64,000 nt of DNA from Jannaschia marina. GTDB lineage: Bacteria > Pseudomonadota > Alphaproteobacteria > Rhodobacterales > Rhodobacteraceae. Shown here piece by piece: positions 52,701 through 61,970 of the stretch (position 1 is its first letter; each line of letters begins with the position of its first letter). Both the position numbers and the translations under genes were made by a program. The notes below the pieces were generated by a model. That model worked only from the letters and a program-made list of their open reading frames with translations, was not told the origin of the DNA and made no database searches. Where the stretch lies: the NCBI RefSeq assembly GCF_013404595.1, contig NZ_JABVAX010000011.1:23934-87933 (forward strand), written 5' to 3'.

Positions 52701-55700
52701 GAGCGCGTTGCCCGAGGTCACGGTGAAGGCCCCGCCGTTCGTCACGTCGTTGCCGTCGGCGTCGACGTCGGCGTTCACCGTCGTCGAACTGCCGCTCTCG
52801 GTCGTCAGGTCGCCCTCGAGGGTCGTGTCGCGGTCGAAGCGCAGCTGCCCGCCGTTGTTGATCGCCCCGCGCAGCACGACGTTACCCGAAACGTCCGACG
52901 ACGCGCCGAGTTCGATCGCCCCCGCCGTCACGACGAGCGTGCCCGTGGTGCCGGTGTTGGTGACCGTGCCGTTGTTCTCGAAGGTGCCGCCGACGCTCAG
53001 GTCGATATCGTCGCCGTCGGTCGAGCCGTCGATCAGCCCGGCGTTGGTCACATCGCCCGTGACCTGCGCGTCGCCGTCGAGGTCGAGCCGCCCGCCGGCA
53101 CCCACTTCGATGGCCCCGAGGCGTCCGCCCGCCACGGCCAGCGCGCCGCCCGTGATCTCGGCCGTGCCGTCGACCCGGCCCGTCGCGCCGAGCGCCGCCG
53201 CGCCTCCGGTGACCGAAAGGCTGCCCAGCCGCCCGTCGAGCGCGGCGCTGCCGTCGCTCACGCCGACCGCGCCGGTGATGCGGCCGCCGTCGGCCAGCGT
53301 CAGCGTGCCCTCGCTCTCCACGTCGCCCGCGACCATGCCGCCCGCGGCGACCGTCGCCGTGCCCGTGTTCTCCAGCTGGCCCGACCCGAAGGTCAGCGTG
53401 CCGCCGTCCGCGACCGTGACCTCGCCCGCGTTCGAGAGCGTGCCCGTCTGCGTCGCCGCGCCGGTGACCGTCACCGCGCCATCCGCCGCGTTGTCGAGCG
53501 CGCCGGTGCCGCCCCCGGCCAGCGCGACCGTGCCGGTGTTGGTGACCGCCCCGGCGACCTGTCCGCCGTCGTTCACCGTGAGCGTGCCCGCATTCGTCAA
53601 GCCCGCATCCGCCGTCAGCGTCGCGTCGACGTCCATGTCGCCGCTGTTCGTCACCAGGCCCGTGACCCGGCTCGCGCCGTCCACCGTGCTCTGCCCCCCG
53701 GCGGTGAGCGTGCCACCCACCGACCCGTCGAGCGTCAGCGTGCCGTCGGCCGAGACGTCGCCCGTGACCGCGCCACCGTCGAGGTCGAGCGTGCTGCCCG
53801 CGGCCCCGCTCAGGTCGCCTTCGAGCCGCCCGGCCACCGTCGTCGTGCCGCCGTCGGCCGTCGTCACGCCCGCGCCCGCCGTCAGCGTGCCGCCCGTGGC
53901 GACGGTCAGCGTGCCGTCGTTCGTCACCGCGCCGGTGACCTCGGCCGCGCCCGTCACCCGGGTCGAGCCGCCGGTGTCGAGCGTGCCGGTCAGCGTGCCC
54001 GCCAGCGTCAGCGCGCCGTCGTTGTCGAGGCCGCCGCCCGCCGTCAGGTCGTCGTCGAGCATCATGGTCCCGGTGTTGGTGATCGTGCCCGTCACCTCCG
54101 CGCCCGCGCCGCCGAGGCGCGATGTGCCGCCCGTGGCGAGATCGCCCAGGATGCGGCCCGTCAGGTCGACGCTGCCGCCGGCCGCGCCCGTCACGTCGCC
54201 GCGGATCACGCCGGCGTTCGTCAGGTCGCCGCCGCTCGTGACGCCGCCCGCCGCCGTCAGGTCGCCCGCAGCCGCGACATCCACGTCGCCCGATCCGTCG
54301 ACCGCGCCGTTCACCGTCGCCGCGCCGGTCACGCTGAGCGTGCCGGTGTTGTCGATCGCGCCGGTCTCGCCCCCGGCCTGCAGCGTGAGCTGGCCCGCGT
54401 TCGTCACCCCGCTGTCGAGCGCCGCGCCGACTTCGAGCGTTCCGCCCGTGCCGACCCGTGCCGCCGCGGCGGAGGTCGCGTTCCCGAGCGTCAGCGTGCC
54501 GCCGTTCGCCCGCAGGATGCCCCCGATCGCCAGGTCGCCGATCGTCGCCGACGCCCCGCCCGCGACGGTCAGGTCGCCGCCGATCGTGTTGGCGAAGGTC
54601 GAATCCGCGCCGACGCGCACGTCGCCGCTGATCGAGGAGCCGGCCGCCGCCATGGCGACGCCCCCTGCCCCGCCGACGGACCCGTCGAGCGTGCCGTCGA
54701 CCGCGAGCGTGCCGCTGTTGTCGATGGCGTCCGGGCCGACGGTGAAGGTCTGCCCCGCCGCGACGGTCAGCGCGCCCGCGTTCGTCACGTCGCCCGAGGC
54801 CGTCGCGCTGCCGTCGACGGTCAGGTCGCCGCCGTTCTCCACCTCGATCGCGCCGCTGACCGAATTGCCCGCGACGCCCGTGCCGTCGAGCGTGGCCGTG
54901 CCCGCGACGCTCAGGTCGCCGATGACGCGCCCGTCGACGACCGCGCGGCCGTCCTCGCCCACGGTCAGGTCGCCGGTAAGCGTGCGCGCCGCGGTCAGCA
55001 CAGCGCGGCTCGCCGTGCCGTCGCCCGCCTCGCCCCGCACCGTGACGCCGCCCGCCGCCGTCAGGTCGCCGCCGAAGCTGAGTTGCCCGCCCCCGAAGAC
55101 GAGAACCTCGCCCGCGACATCGCCCGAGACCGTGGCCGCGCCCGAGGTCCGAAGATCGCCGCTGCGTCCGTCCGTGCCGAGGAGCGTGCCCGAGAAGGTG
55201 AGCGTGCCGCCGGTCAGGTTGGCGACCTCGCCGTCGACCGTGCCGCGCACCGTCATTTCACCGTCGGCGTCGTTCACCGCCGTGCCCGTGAGCGTCGTGC
55301 CAGCCGCGACCGTGAAGCGCGAGGCCGTACCGCCGCTCTCGCCCGCGTTGAGCACCTGTCCGCTGACCGTGAGGTCGCCGTCGGTCGTCGCGCTGCCGCC
55401 ATCGCTGACGGTGATATCGCCGGTGACGTCGCCCGCGAGCGTCGCCGTGCCGCCGGTGCCCACGCCGATGGAGCCGACGGCGGTGCTGCCGTCCGGCAGG
55501 GTCGCGCCGGTGACGGTGCCGTCGAAGTCGAGCGTGCCGCCGGTCGCCACGTTGAGGCCGCCGGCTACGGTGCCGTCCACGTCGAGGCTGCCGCCGTCGA
55601 TCGCCTCGGCGACGCCCGTGACCGTGCCCTCGACCGTGACCGCCGCGTCGTCGCGCGCCCGCACGAGGCCGGTGAGGTTCGCGCCCGTCGCGACCGTCAG

Positions 55701-58700
55701 CGTCGAGCCCGCGCCGTCCGTGCTGACAAGCGCGATGCTGTCGTCCGCCGCCAGCACCTCGAGGTCGGCGTCCACCGTCGTCGTGCCGCCGCCCGTCGTT
55801 TCGACGGTGCCCGTGACACGACCGCCGCCGAGCGTCGCCGTGCTCTGGTTGATGACGCGGCCCACGACGTTGCCGTCGAGGTCGAGCGTGCTGCCCGCGT
55901 TGTTGCGCAGCGTCGCGGTCAGCGTGTTGCCGCCCTCCACCGTCACGGTCGCGCCCGCACCCGCCGAGACGAGGTCGTTCGCGACAGAGGCGTCGCCGTC
56001 GATGTCGAGATCGCCGCTGTTCGTCAGGCTGCCGGCCACGGCGCCGGCAAGGTCGGTCGTCCCCGCGTTCGTCACGTTGCCCGTGCCGGTGGTGGCGAGC
56101 GTCGCGCCGTCGAGGTCGAGCGTGCCGCCCGCAGCCACGTCGATCGCGCCGTCGACCGCGCCGCTGTCGGTCACGTTGACGGTGCCGCGCGCGTTGGCGT
56201 TCACCTGTCCCGTGACCTGACCGTCGATCGTCGCCACGCCAGCCGCGCCCGCCTCGACCGTCGCCGTCAGCACGTGCCCCGCGCCGACCGTCAGCGACGA
56301 ATTGGCCCCCGTCGTCGTCATCCCGCCGGTGACCGTCAGATCGCCGTCGACCGTGGTGGCACCGTTGGCGATGGTGCGCACGCGCCCCGTCACCGTGCCG
56401 CCGCCGAGCGTCGCCGTGCCGCGGCTCAGGACGTCGCCCGTCAGGTTGCCGTTCAGGTCGAGCGTGCCGCCGGTGTCGTTCACCATCTCGACGTCCGCCG
56501 TCAGCGTGCCGTCGACGGTGAAGGTGCCGGTGTTGGTGATCTGCTCGGTGACGCGGGCGTTCGCCCCGGTCACCGTCGTCGCGCCCTCGGCGTCGAGCGT
56601 GCCGTCGATCGTGCCCGAGAGGCCCAGCGTGCCGCCGTTGGTGACGCCCCGCACCGCGGTCAGCGTCGCCCCGTCGGCCACGACGAGCCCGCCGTCGCCC
56701 GTCACCGCGCCGATCGCCCGTACGTCGCCCGTCACGGTGGTCGTGCCGCCGTCGATGGCGAGGGTGCTGTCGAGTTGCCCGCCGGCCAGCGTGGCCGTGC
56801 CGGTGGTCGTGACCGCGCCGGTGATCCGTCCGCCGGTGTCGAGCGTGAGCGCGCCCTCGGAGGTCACGCCGGAATTCAGCGTCGCCCCCACCACCAGCGC
56901 ACCGCCGGCCCCGACCGTCGTGTTCGCCGCCGTGGTCGCATTGCCGAGGGTCAGCGTGCCGCCGTTGGCCGCGATATCCCCGGTGACGGCGAGCGCGGCG
57001 CTCGTCGTCGTGTCGCCGCCGGTGACCGTCAGGTTGCCGCCGATCTGGTTGCGCAGGGTCGAATCGGCCCCGACCGACACGCTGCCCGACACCTGCGCGC
57101 CCCCACCCGTCATGGTGACGCCGCCGGTGCCCGCGACCGTCCCGCCGAGCGCGCCCGAGAGCGTGACCGTCCCGGTGTTGGCCAGCGTCTCGCCGCCGAG
57201 GTCGAGGGTGGCGCCGCCATCGACGACCACCTCGCCCGCGTTGGTCAGCTGCCCGCCGAGCGACGCGCTCGACGTCACCGTCAGGGTGCCCGTCTCGGTC
57301 ACCGTGGAGGTGCCGGTGACGATGTCGTCGCCCGCGCCCGCGGTGGCCGTGCCGTCGAGCGTCGTGTTGCCGCCGACGGTCAGCGTGCCGTCCACCTGCC
57401 CGGTGACGTTGGCCTGCCCCCCGCTTTCGGTGACGAGCGCGCCGTCGACCGTGCCGGTGACCTGCGCCGTGCCGCCCGAACCGGCGGTCAGCGTACCGGT
57501 CAGCGTACCGGCCGAGGTCACGGTGAAGGTGCCGCCGGTGGTGCGCGCGCCGCCGGTGACGTCGAGGTCGTTGTCCACGGTCAGCGCGCCGCCGGTCTGG
57601 AGGATCTCTCCGCCGACCGTCCCCGAGATCCGGGTCGTTCCGGCGCTTTCGACGTCGCCCGTGATCGTGGCGCGGTTGATATCGGCCGCCCCGCCGCCCG
57701 CGACGTCGAGGGCACCGAGCTGACCCAGGTTGACCGTCAGCTCGCCACCGGTGACCGTGGCGGTGCCGTCGACCTGGCCGCTGCTGGTGACGAGCGCGTC
57801 GGCGCCCGCGACGGTCAGCGCGCCGACCCGGCCCGAGACGGTCACGCCGCCCGCGCCGCCCGCGTCGGTGGTCACGGTGCCGGTGATCCGGCCGCCGTTG
57901 CGCACGGTGACGTCGCCGCTCGTGGCGACATCGCCCGAGATCTGGCCGCCCGCCCGAACGTCCGTGTCGCCCGAGCCCTCGACGCGCCCCGTGCTGAACC
58001 CGAGGTCGCCGCCGTTGGCGACGGTCAACTGGCCGTCGTTCGTCAGCGTGCCCGTCTGCGTCGCGGACCCGGTGACGTCGACCGTCCCGCCGCCGTTGTT
58101 CTGCAGCGCGCCGGTGCCGCCCCCGGCCAGGGTGACGAGGCCGTCGTTCGTCACCGCGCCGTCGATCTGTCCGCCGGTGTTGACCGTGATCTCGCCCGCC
58201 GCGGCGTTCTCGACCCCGCCGCCCGTGGCCAACGTGGCGTCGACGGTCAGGTCGCCGCCGTTCTCGACGGTGCCGCCGACGTTCGTGGTGCCGACCACGG
58301 TGGTCTCGCCGTCGGCCACCACGTCCTGCGTCACCGTCCCTTCGAGCGTCAGGTCGCCGTCGGTGTCGATCCCGCCGGTCACGGTGCCGTCGTCGAGCAC
58401 GATGGAGCTGTTGGCGACACCGGTGACGTCGCCCACGAGCTCGCCCTCGATGGTGGTCGTCCCCGTCGCCGAGGTGGCGATGCCGTTCGCCGCGGTCAGC
58501 GTGTCGTTGCGGGTGACGATGAATTCGTCGTTGTTGGTGATCGCGCCACCGATCTCCATGTCGCCGGTGATGACCGTGCGGTCGTTGCTGGTCACCGTGC
58601 CGTCCACGTCGCCCGAGAGGTTGGCGAAGCCGTTGTTGACCAGATTGCCGGTGATCGTGCCCTCCTGCACGATGCGTCCGTCGACTTGCACGTCGCCGTC

Positions 58701-59312
58701 GATGGTGCCGGTGTTGGTCGAGGTGCCGGTCGTGCCGATGGTCAGCAGGCCGGTCGCGGTGAACTCGCCGTCGTTCTCAAGACGGCCGTCGATCGTGGTC
58801 GCGTTGTTCACGACGATGTCGGTGCCCAGCGACAGCGTGGAGCCGTCGGTGACGATCAGGCTCTCGGCCGTGATGAAGGTGGTCGACCCGCCGCCGTTCT
58901 GGATCCGGACAGTGGCGTTGTCGCCGGTGTCGACGGTCATCTCGAGGACGTCGAAATCGAACAGCCCGCTGTTGATCCGGACGGTGTAGTCGGCATCCCC
59001 GGCCGCCGCGCCGAAGTCGATGTCGCGGCCTTCCACGAAGTCGCGGTTGCTGCCCCCGTCCTCGTTCCAGTTGTTATTGAAGAAGCTGCCGTTCCAGTTG
59101 CCGTCGCCGCCGGTGACATTCGCGCCGCCATCGCCGGTGTTGCCCGCGTCCCACCGCAGGGTCTGCGCGAGCGCGGTGCCAGGCACGCCGGTCAGCACGA
59201 GCCCCGTGGCCATCACGAAGACGAGTTCCGTCGCGCGCCCGAGGCGGCAGCCCCCGACGAGGCTGCGTTGACGGATACCGATGGTTCGGGGGCGCGGGGC
59301 AGCGGGAATCAT
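49752..59312 (-). CDS. Giant autotransporter adhesin with repetitive beta-helix passenger
   Basis: This 3186-residue protein is built as a type V secretion autotransporter. An extended signal peptide ends near residue 50 (GLVLTGVPGTALAQ). The N-terminus of the mature protein, LRWDAGNTGDGGANVTGGDG, recalls autotransporter-associated beta-strand proteins. From about 160 to 2800 the chain is a run of short Gly/Thr/Asn/Val/Asp-rich repeats of the form 'T-N-x-G-T-L-T-V', predicted as beta-helix. The last 290 or so residues form the outer-membrane barrel, from CGTGLWSRASGGTADADGR to the terminal ARWQW with the aromatic end needed for BAM. Cysteines are almost absent from the passenger. It lies between vgrG and tssK in the same direction. 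Adhesion or contact-dependent function is inferred. Confidence 0.85.
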   Translation of the reverse strand: MIPAAPRPRTIGIRQRSLVGGCRLGRATELVFVMATGLVLTGVPGTALAQTLRWDAGNTGDGGANVTGGDGNWNGSFFNNNWNEDGGSNRDFVEGRDIDFGAAAGDADYTVRINSGLFDFDVLEMTVDTGDNATVRIQNGGGSTTFITAESLIVTDGSTLSLGTDIVVNNATTIDGRLENDGEFTATGLLTIGTTGTSTNTGTIDGDVQVDGRIVQEGTITGNLVNNGFANLSGDVDGTVTSNDRTVITGDMEIGGAITNNDEFIVTRNDTLTAANGIATSATGTTTIEGELVGDVTGVANSSIVLDDGTVTGGIDTDGDLTLEGTVTQDVVADGETTVVGTTNVGGTVENGGDLTVDATLATGGGVENAAAGEITVNTGGQIDGAVTNDGLVTLAGGGTGALQNNGGGTVDVTGSATQTGTLTNDGQLTVANGGDLGFSTGRVEGSGDTDVRAGGQISGDVATSGDVTVRNGGRITGTVTTDAGGAGGVTVSGRVGALTVAGADALVTSSGQVDGTATVTGGELTVNLGQLGALDVAGGGAADINRATITGDVESAGTTRISGTVGGEILQTGGALTVDNDLDVTGGARTTGGTFTVTSAGTLTGTLTAGSGGTAQVTGTVDGALVTESGGQANVTGQVDGTLTVGGNTTLDGTATAGAGDDIVTGTSTVTETGTLTVTSSASLGGQLTNAGEVVVDGGATLDLGGETLANTGTVTLSGALGGTVAGTGGVTMTGGGAQVSGSVSVGADSTLRNQIGGNLTVTGGDTTTSAALAVTGDIAANGGTLTLGNATTAANTTVGAGGALVVGATLNSGVTSEGALTLDTGGRITGAVTTTGTATLAGGQLDSTLAIDGGTTTVTGDVRAIGAVTGDGGLVVADGATLTAVRGVTNGGTLGLSGTIDGTLDAEGATTVTGANARVTEQITNTGTFTVDGTLTADVEMVNDTGGTLDLNGNLTGDVLSRGTATLGGGTVTGRVRTIANGATTVDGDLTVTGGMTTTGANSSLTVGAGHVLTATVEAGAAGVATIDGQVTGQVNANARGTVNVTDSGAVDGAIDVAAGGTLDLDGATLATTGTGNVTNAGTTDLAGAVAGSLTNSGDLDIDGDASVANDLVSAGAGATVTVEGGNTLTATLRNNAGSTLDLDGNVVGRVINQSTATLGGGRVTGTVETTGGGTTTVDADLEVLAADDSIALVSTDGAGSTLTVATGANLTGLVRARDDAAVTVEGTVTGVAEAIDGGSLDVDGTVAGGLNVATGGTLDFDGTVTGATLPDGSTAVGSIGVGTGGTATLAGDVTGDITVSDGGSATTDGDLTVSGQVLNAGESGGTASRFTVAAGTTLTGTAVNDADGEMTVRGTVDGEVANLTGGTLTFSGTLLGTDGRSGDLRTSGAATVSGDVAGEVLVFGGGQLSFGGDLTAAGGVTVRGEAGDGTASRAVLTAARTLTGDLTVGEDGRAVVDGRVIGDLSVAGTATLDGTGVAGNSVSGAIEVENGGDLTVDGSATASGDVTNAGALTVAAGQTFTVGPDAIDNSGTLAVDGTLDGSVGGAGGVAMAAAGSSISGDVRVGADSTFANTIGGDLTVAGGASATIGDLAIGGILRANGGTLTLGNATSAAAARVGTGGTLEVGAALDSGVTNAGQLTLQAGGETGAIDNTGTLSVTGAATVNGAVDGSGDVDVAAAGDLTAAGGVTSGGDLTNAGVIRGDVTGAAGGSVDLTGRILGDLATGGTSRLGGAGAEVTGTITNTGTMMLDDDLTAGGGLDNDGALTLAGTLTGTLDTGGSTRVTGAAEVTGAVTNDGTLTVATGGTLTAGAGVTTADGGTTTVAGRLEGDLSGAAGSTLDLDGGAVTGDVSADGTLTLDGSVGGTLTAGGQSTVDGASRVTGLVTNSGDMDVDATLTADAGLTNAGTLTVNDGGQVAGAVTNTGTVALAGGGTGALDNAADGAVTVTGAATQTGTLSNAGEVTVADGGTLTFGSGQLENTGTATVAAGGMVAGDVESEGTLTLADGGRITGAVGVSDGSAALDGRLGSLSVTGGAAALGATGRVDGTAEITGGALAVAGGRLGAIEVGAGGRLDLDGDAQVTGDVTNAGLIDGSTDGDDIDLSVGGTFENNGTVTNTGTTGTLVVTAGAIELGASSDVSGNVVLRGAINNGGQLRFDRDTTLEGDLTTESGSSTTVNADVDADGNDVTNGGAFTVTSGNALTNVDTFTNDGTVTVQTAAQIGADSFSNGAGATVTNAGTLTASVENLDGGTIETTGTIDGAVDNAGVMTASGTITGAVTNTGSGDLTVDGALTSGDVTSAGDVTVTADGVLTADAVAVTGGTLTNAGTVDAALTAEAGTTVTSTGTLGQGAELGGLSSLAGNVTGDLTNTGTGQMTLSGDLDVTGAVANDGTLSAAAGNGLTAGGGLDNAGDATLGGGLDGDLRNTGTATVGGGTLDGAITNDAGTTTLAGDMTVTGDVAVNGGTVASDDAVSVDQGVTVGAGGTLDVADATIAGTMTVAAGGTVEAGDLTAGAIANAGRITATGTLGATAAPGGTSAVPGPASTPPGTISNSGTIAAAAVAADVANLAGATLDVTGDLDGALDNAGTARIGGTVIGDVDNTATLSLTGGVNGDLANAAGAALTLADGAEITGTFTNAADLTVGAGTTLGAGLLRQTEGTLDLDGTLDGDATITDAALAALGAGGNVTGRLRVDGRLDSVDGAEIDGALAGSGTVSMADGTVGDTTTVGSLSGDAMTLSFDLDLTQAVAPGGVRADSIVSMGDVSGSFQLSFDLQNAGGALSADADNILLIDGAAGSDFDAVLAVGTLLPNTARTVFTLDQDTASGDLRLVGQINPAIGALAGNISLTQSLIGSLVNRPTSPFIVGLAAEQERTCGTGLWSRASGGTADADGRTDDGTNSLRSAVDATYQGLQIGGDFACFNGAFGGIDLLAVGAIAGINTGSTEQPVFQLDPLGGGLSTVVDSITESDFDQKYVGLYVTGSRGPLVGDLQLRAETTEFTFNNRGVSGLALGLTDAKLDTDALTFSGSLSRSFQIGDRGWSVVPTAGFSVTRTDGSVLTFDDGSTLTLDDHTSTLGFVGATVSRTQVAQSGKWAANYFATGTYYADFSDELTSTFQDATDETFVRDLSSTSLGDYGEVSLGVNYVRILDGTRGRQFSASTRVDARRSGGLTSYGITAQARWQW

Positions 59313-59473
59313 GGCAATCTCTGAATGAATAAATGCAGGGATACCGCGACTTGACCGCCTTCCCGCCGCGGGGGCAAGGCAATCCGGCCGTGCATGGGGA
59401 CAAATGTGCCCTCAGGGCGACAGTGCCGCGCCCTGCCCGGCGGGCGGACGTTGACTGCAGTCAACTCCGCGCG

Positions 59474-61537
59474 TCAGGCGTCGTCCTTCTGGGTGACGCA
59501 TTCCTCCACCAGAGGCAGCGCCGCATTGGCCGCGCCCTGCAACGTCGGCACCTGCGCCGAGCCGCCGCCGCCCATGGAGACATTGCCCTTGAGACGGATC
59601 TGCGCGGCTTCGAGCGTGATGCCCGAGGCGTCGATCGTGATCTTCCCGCCCGGCCCTTTCACGACCATCTTCTGATAGGCCATGAGCGTGTGCAGCTTGG
59701 TGTTGTTCATGATCGATTCGGTCACGTTCAGCACCGACCGGCCAAGCACCGTCTCCTCGTGGTTGCGACCGATCTTGACGAGGTGGTCGGCGAAGATGTC
59801 CTGCTTGTGGATGTTGCCGACGACATGGACGTGGTCCTTGCCGTATTTCTCCTGCTGGTTCTGCCCGACCTGATAGATCACGTCGCGCCCGACGGTGTGC
59901 CGCGCGTCCTGGCCGACGCTCTCGGTATGGTCGCGCCCGACGGAGATCGACTTGTCCTGGCCGACCGTCTCCGACTGGTCGCGCCCGATGGACTTGTTGC
60001 GGTCGTTGAGGATCTCGATCTGCTGATCCTTCTGCCCGTGCATGAAGATCAGCTCCTGCTCCTTCTCGTCCTCGAAGGTCAGCTCGTTGAAGCCCGAGCC
60101 CTTGTGCGTGTCGGTCTTGAAGACGCTCTTGGTCTTCGCCGCGGGCAGCGGATAGGGCGGATCCTGCCGGCCGTTGTAGACACAGCCCGTCACCAGCGGC
60201 TTGTCCGGGTCGCCCTCGAGGAATTCGACGACCACCTCCATGCCGATCCGCGGGATGACCATGCCGCCCCAGCCCTTGCCGGCCCAGTTCTGGCTCACCC
60301 GGCAGCGCATGGAATAGGCCCCCGGCAGATCCCAGTGGAACTGCACGAGGATGCGGCCGTAGCGGTCGCAGTCGATCTCGCCCTCGCCCACGACGACGGC
60401 GGTTTGCGGCCCCTGCACGATGGGGAGCGGCGTGGTCCGGTCGGGCACCATGGGGGCCTCCACCGGCATCAGCGTGTATTCGCCCGAGAAGGCGTGGCGG
60501 TCGGACTTCGTGTCGCCCGAGCCGTAGCTGTCGGAGACGTAGGAATGCACCGCGCGCAGGCAGAGGTAGTCCTGCCCCTTCACGCCCGGCACATGGTCGC
60601 CCGTCAGGCCCACGGTGAGGCCCGATCGGAGCGTCGCGCAATTGCCCTGCGCCCGGTGCCGCCGGTCGCCGCCCCGCTCCTGCAGGGTGCGCAGCGCGGA
60701 GACGGCCTTGCCCTGCCCGAGGGTCAGGTAGTCGCCGGGATAGTCGAAGCTCTCGATCTTGCCCTGCGCATAGGCCGCATCGCCCAGCGAATCGGCCTCC
60801 ATCGCGGCGGTCGGCGTCTTGAAGTTGTAATCCGTCAGGCGAATGGCGCCCGTGGTGAGGTTGCGCTCCGGGTGCCACTCCCAGAAGTGCTCCTCCTCGG
60901 CCTGGTGGTTGGCGTTCACCGGCTTGTAGTCGCGGCTCCCGCCCGGCACGGCCTCGTGCGCGTCGATCCCGTCTGTCAGCACCATGGTATGGCTGCCGTC
61001 ACCGTGGGTGAAGTGGTAGTTGATGCCGAACCGCTCCAGCAGGCGCGTGACGAAGGCGAGGTCGCTTTCGCGGTACTGCACCGTGTATTCGAGCTTCGGA
61101 TATTGCTCCGACAGAAGCGTCTTGAAATGCGGATCGCCCAGGTCGGCATACTCCTCGATGACCTCCTCGACGATCTCGACCACGGTCTTGTCGTGGAAGA
61201 TGCGCTGGTTGCGGCGCAGCCCGGCAAGCCAGATCCAGGGCCGCAGTTCGAGGTTGTAGCGGTTGCCGTTCTCGCCCACGCCCGCCCATTGCGCCTGCGT
61301 GACGATCCCGTCGAAGCGCTGCGTGCCCTGCGCGAGGCTGTCGATCTCCACCGTGGCATGGGTGCCCACGAGCTGGTCGAAATCGAGGTCCTGCTCGGTC
61401 GAGAGCGCCTCGACGCGATAGTCGAAAAGGCCGTTCATATGGTCCGTCCCGTCGAAGCGCAGGATGACCAGCACGTTCTCGCCGAGCGCGGTCTTCAGCC
61501 GGCCAAGCCGCGTGTCCTGGGTAAAGATGGCGTTCAT
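59474..61537 (-). CDS. vgrG: T6SS spike protein VgrG (TssI)
   Basis: This 687-residue protein has the gp27-like part (LILRFDGTDHMNGLFDYRVE with FHDKTVVEIVEEVIEEYADL), then the gp5 OB fold (GRILVQFHWDLPG, RVSQNWAGKGWGGMVIPRIG, VYNGRQDPPYPLP). The needle is a repeat of 'GRDxxxxVGQD' steps, and the C-terminus ends GKITIDASGITLEAAQIRLK with a short tail. No extra effector domain is attached. The ATG at 61537 was chosen from homology and GGAGACGTC upstream. It is divergent from the PAAR gene, with 132 bp between starts. Confidence 0.93.
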   Translation of the reverse strand: MNAIFTQDTRLGRLKTALGENVLVILRFDGTDHMNGLFDYRVEALSTEQDLDFDQLVGTHATVEIDSLAQGTQRFDGIVTQAQWAGVGENGNRYNLELRPWIWLAGLRRNQRIFHDKTVVEIVEEVIEEYADLGDPHFKTLLSEQYPKLEYTVQYRESDLAFVTRLLERFGINYHFTHGDGSHTMVLTDGIDAHEAVPGGSRDYKPVNANHQAEEEHFWEWHPERNLTTGAIRLTDYNFKTPTAAMEADSLGDAAYAQGKIESFDYPGDYLTLGQGKAVSALRTLQERGGDRRHRAQGNCATLRSGLTVGLTGDHVPGVKGQDYLCLRAVHSYVSDSYGSGDTKSDRHAFSGEYTLMPVEAPMVPDRTTPLPIVQGPQTAVVVGEGEIDCDRYGRILVQFHWDLPGAYSMRCRVSQNWAGKGWGGMVIPRIGMEVVVEFLEGDPDKPLVTGCVYNGRQDPPYPLPAAKTKSVFKTDTHKGSGFNELTFEDEKEQELIFMHGQKDQQIEILNDRNKSIGRDQSETVGQDKSISVGRDHTESVGQDARHTVGRDVIYQVGQNQQEKYGKDHVHVVGNIHKQDIFADHLVKIGRNHEETVLGRSVLNVTESIMNNTKLHTLMAYQKMVVKGPGGKITIDASGITLEAAQIRLKGNVSMGGGGSAQVPTLQGAANAALPLVEECVTQKDDA

Positions 61538-61669
61538 CTGACGTCTCCGTTCGGTCGGACCCGGGGACAGGCTAGCTCCTTCCGGCGGCGGCGAAAAGGG
61601 CGGTTGCGGGGCAGGGCAGGGGCCGCGCATAGTGGTGGCAGGCTTTCGCCATGCTCAAGGAGACCGCCC
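61538..61669. promoter_or_regulatory. Divergent control region between vgrG and PAAR
   Basis: This 132-bp gap must carry the promoters of both genes. I see no clear -35/-10 pair or sigma-54 GG-N10-GC element. The PAAR ribosome-binding site AAGGAG (61657-61662) is clear. Confidence 0.4.
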
Positions 61670-61927
61670 ATGCTTCCCGTCGCCCGTCTCGGAGACAAGC
61701 ACGTCTGCCCGCGCTGTGGCCCGAACGCCATCGTCAGCGGCGGATCGGGCAAGATCGACGGTCGCCCGGTGGCCCGCGTCGGCGACAAGACGGCCTGCGG
61801 CGCGACGATCACGCTCGGCTCCTCCATGGCGACCTGCGACGGCAAGCCGATCGCCTACCTCGGGTCGATCACTGACCACGGCGGCACCATCGTCGAGGGC
61901 TCGCCTCAGGCCAAGACGCTGCCCTGA
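61670..61927 (+). CDS. PAAR-domain T6SS spike tip protein
   Basis: This 85-residue protein is a bare PAAR domain: MLPVARLGDKHVCPRCGPNA with the first zinc ligands, IDGRPVARVGDKTACG and MATCDGKPIAYLGSITDHGG with the remaining His/Cys. It caps the VgrG spike and coordinates zinc through His and Cys residues. No effector domain is fused, so cargo must join through VgrG, Hcp or the DUF4123 chaperone. AAGGAG lies seven bases before the ATG. Confidence 0.92.
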   Translation: MLPVARLGDKHVCPRCGPNAIVSGGSGKIDGRPVARVGDKTACGATITLGSSMATCDGKPIAYLGSITDHGGTIVEGSPQAKTLP

Positions 61928-61950
61928 CGCCGGGGCGGGGCGAGGGCGGC

Positions 61951-61970
61951 CAGGAGGTCGAACCCTCCTG
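61951..61970. terminator. Short perfect hairpin downstream of the PAAR gene
   Basis: CAGGAGG (61951-61957), loop TCGAAC, CCTCCTG (61964-61970), 24 bp after the stop, without a U-run. It could be a weak terminator. It also contains TCGAACCCTC, a 10-mer shared with the tRNA copies at 63260 and 63395. Confidence 0.35.

Noticed and set aside
49752..59312. CRISPR-like or tandem DNA repeat array within the autotransporter
   Set aside because: The repeats are degenerate coding repeats in one continuous frame, with no constant direct repeat, regular spacers or cas genes.
48114..59324. An 11.2-kb plus-strand open frame antisense to tssK and the autotransporter
   Set aside because: The translation is Arg/Ala/Pro/His-rich with no domain, and the opposite strand has complete, well-motivated genes. 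The GC-rich repetitive autotransporter codons simply avoid antisense stops.
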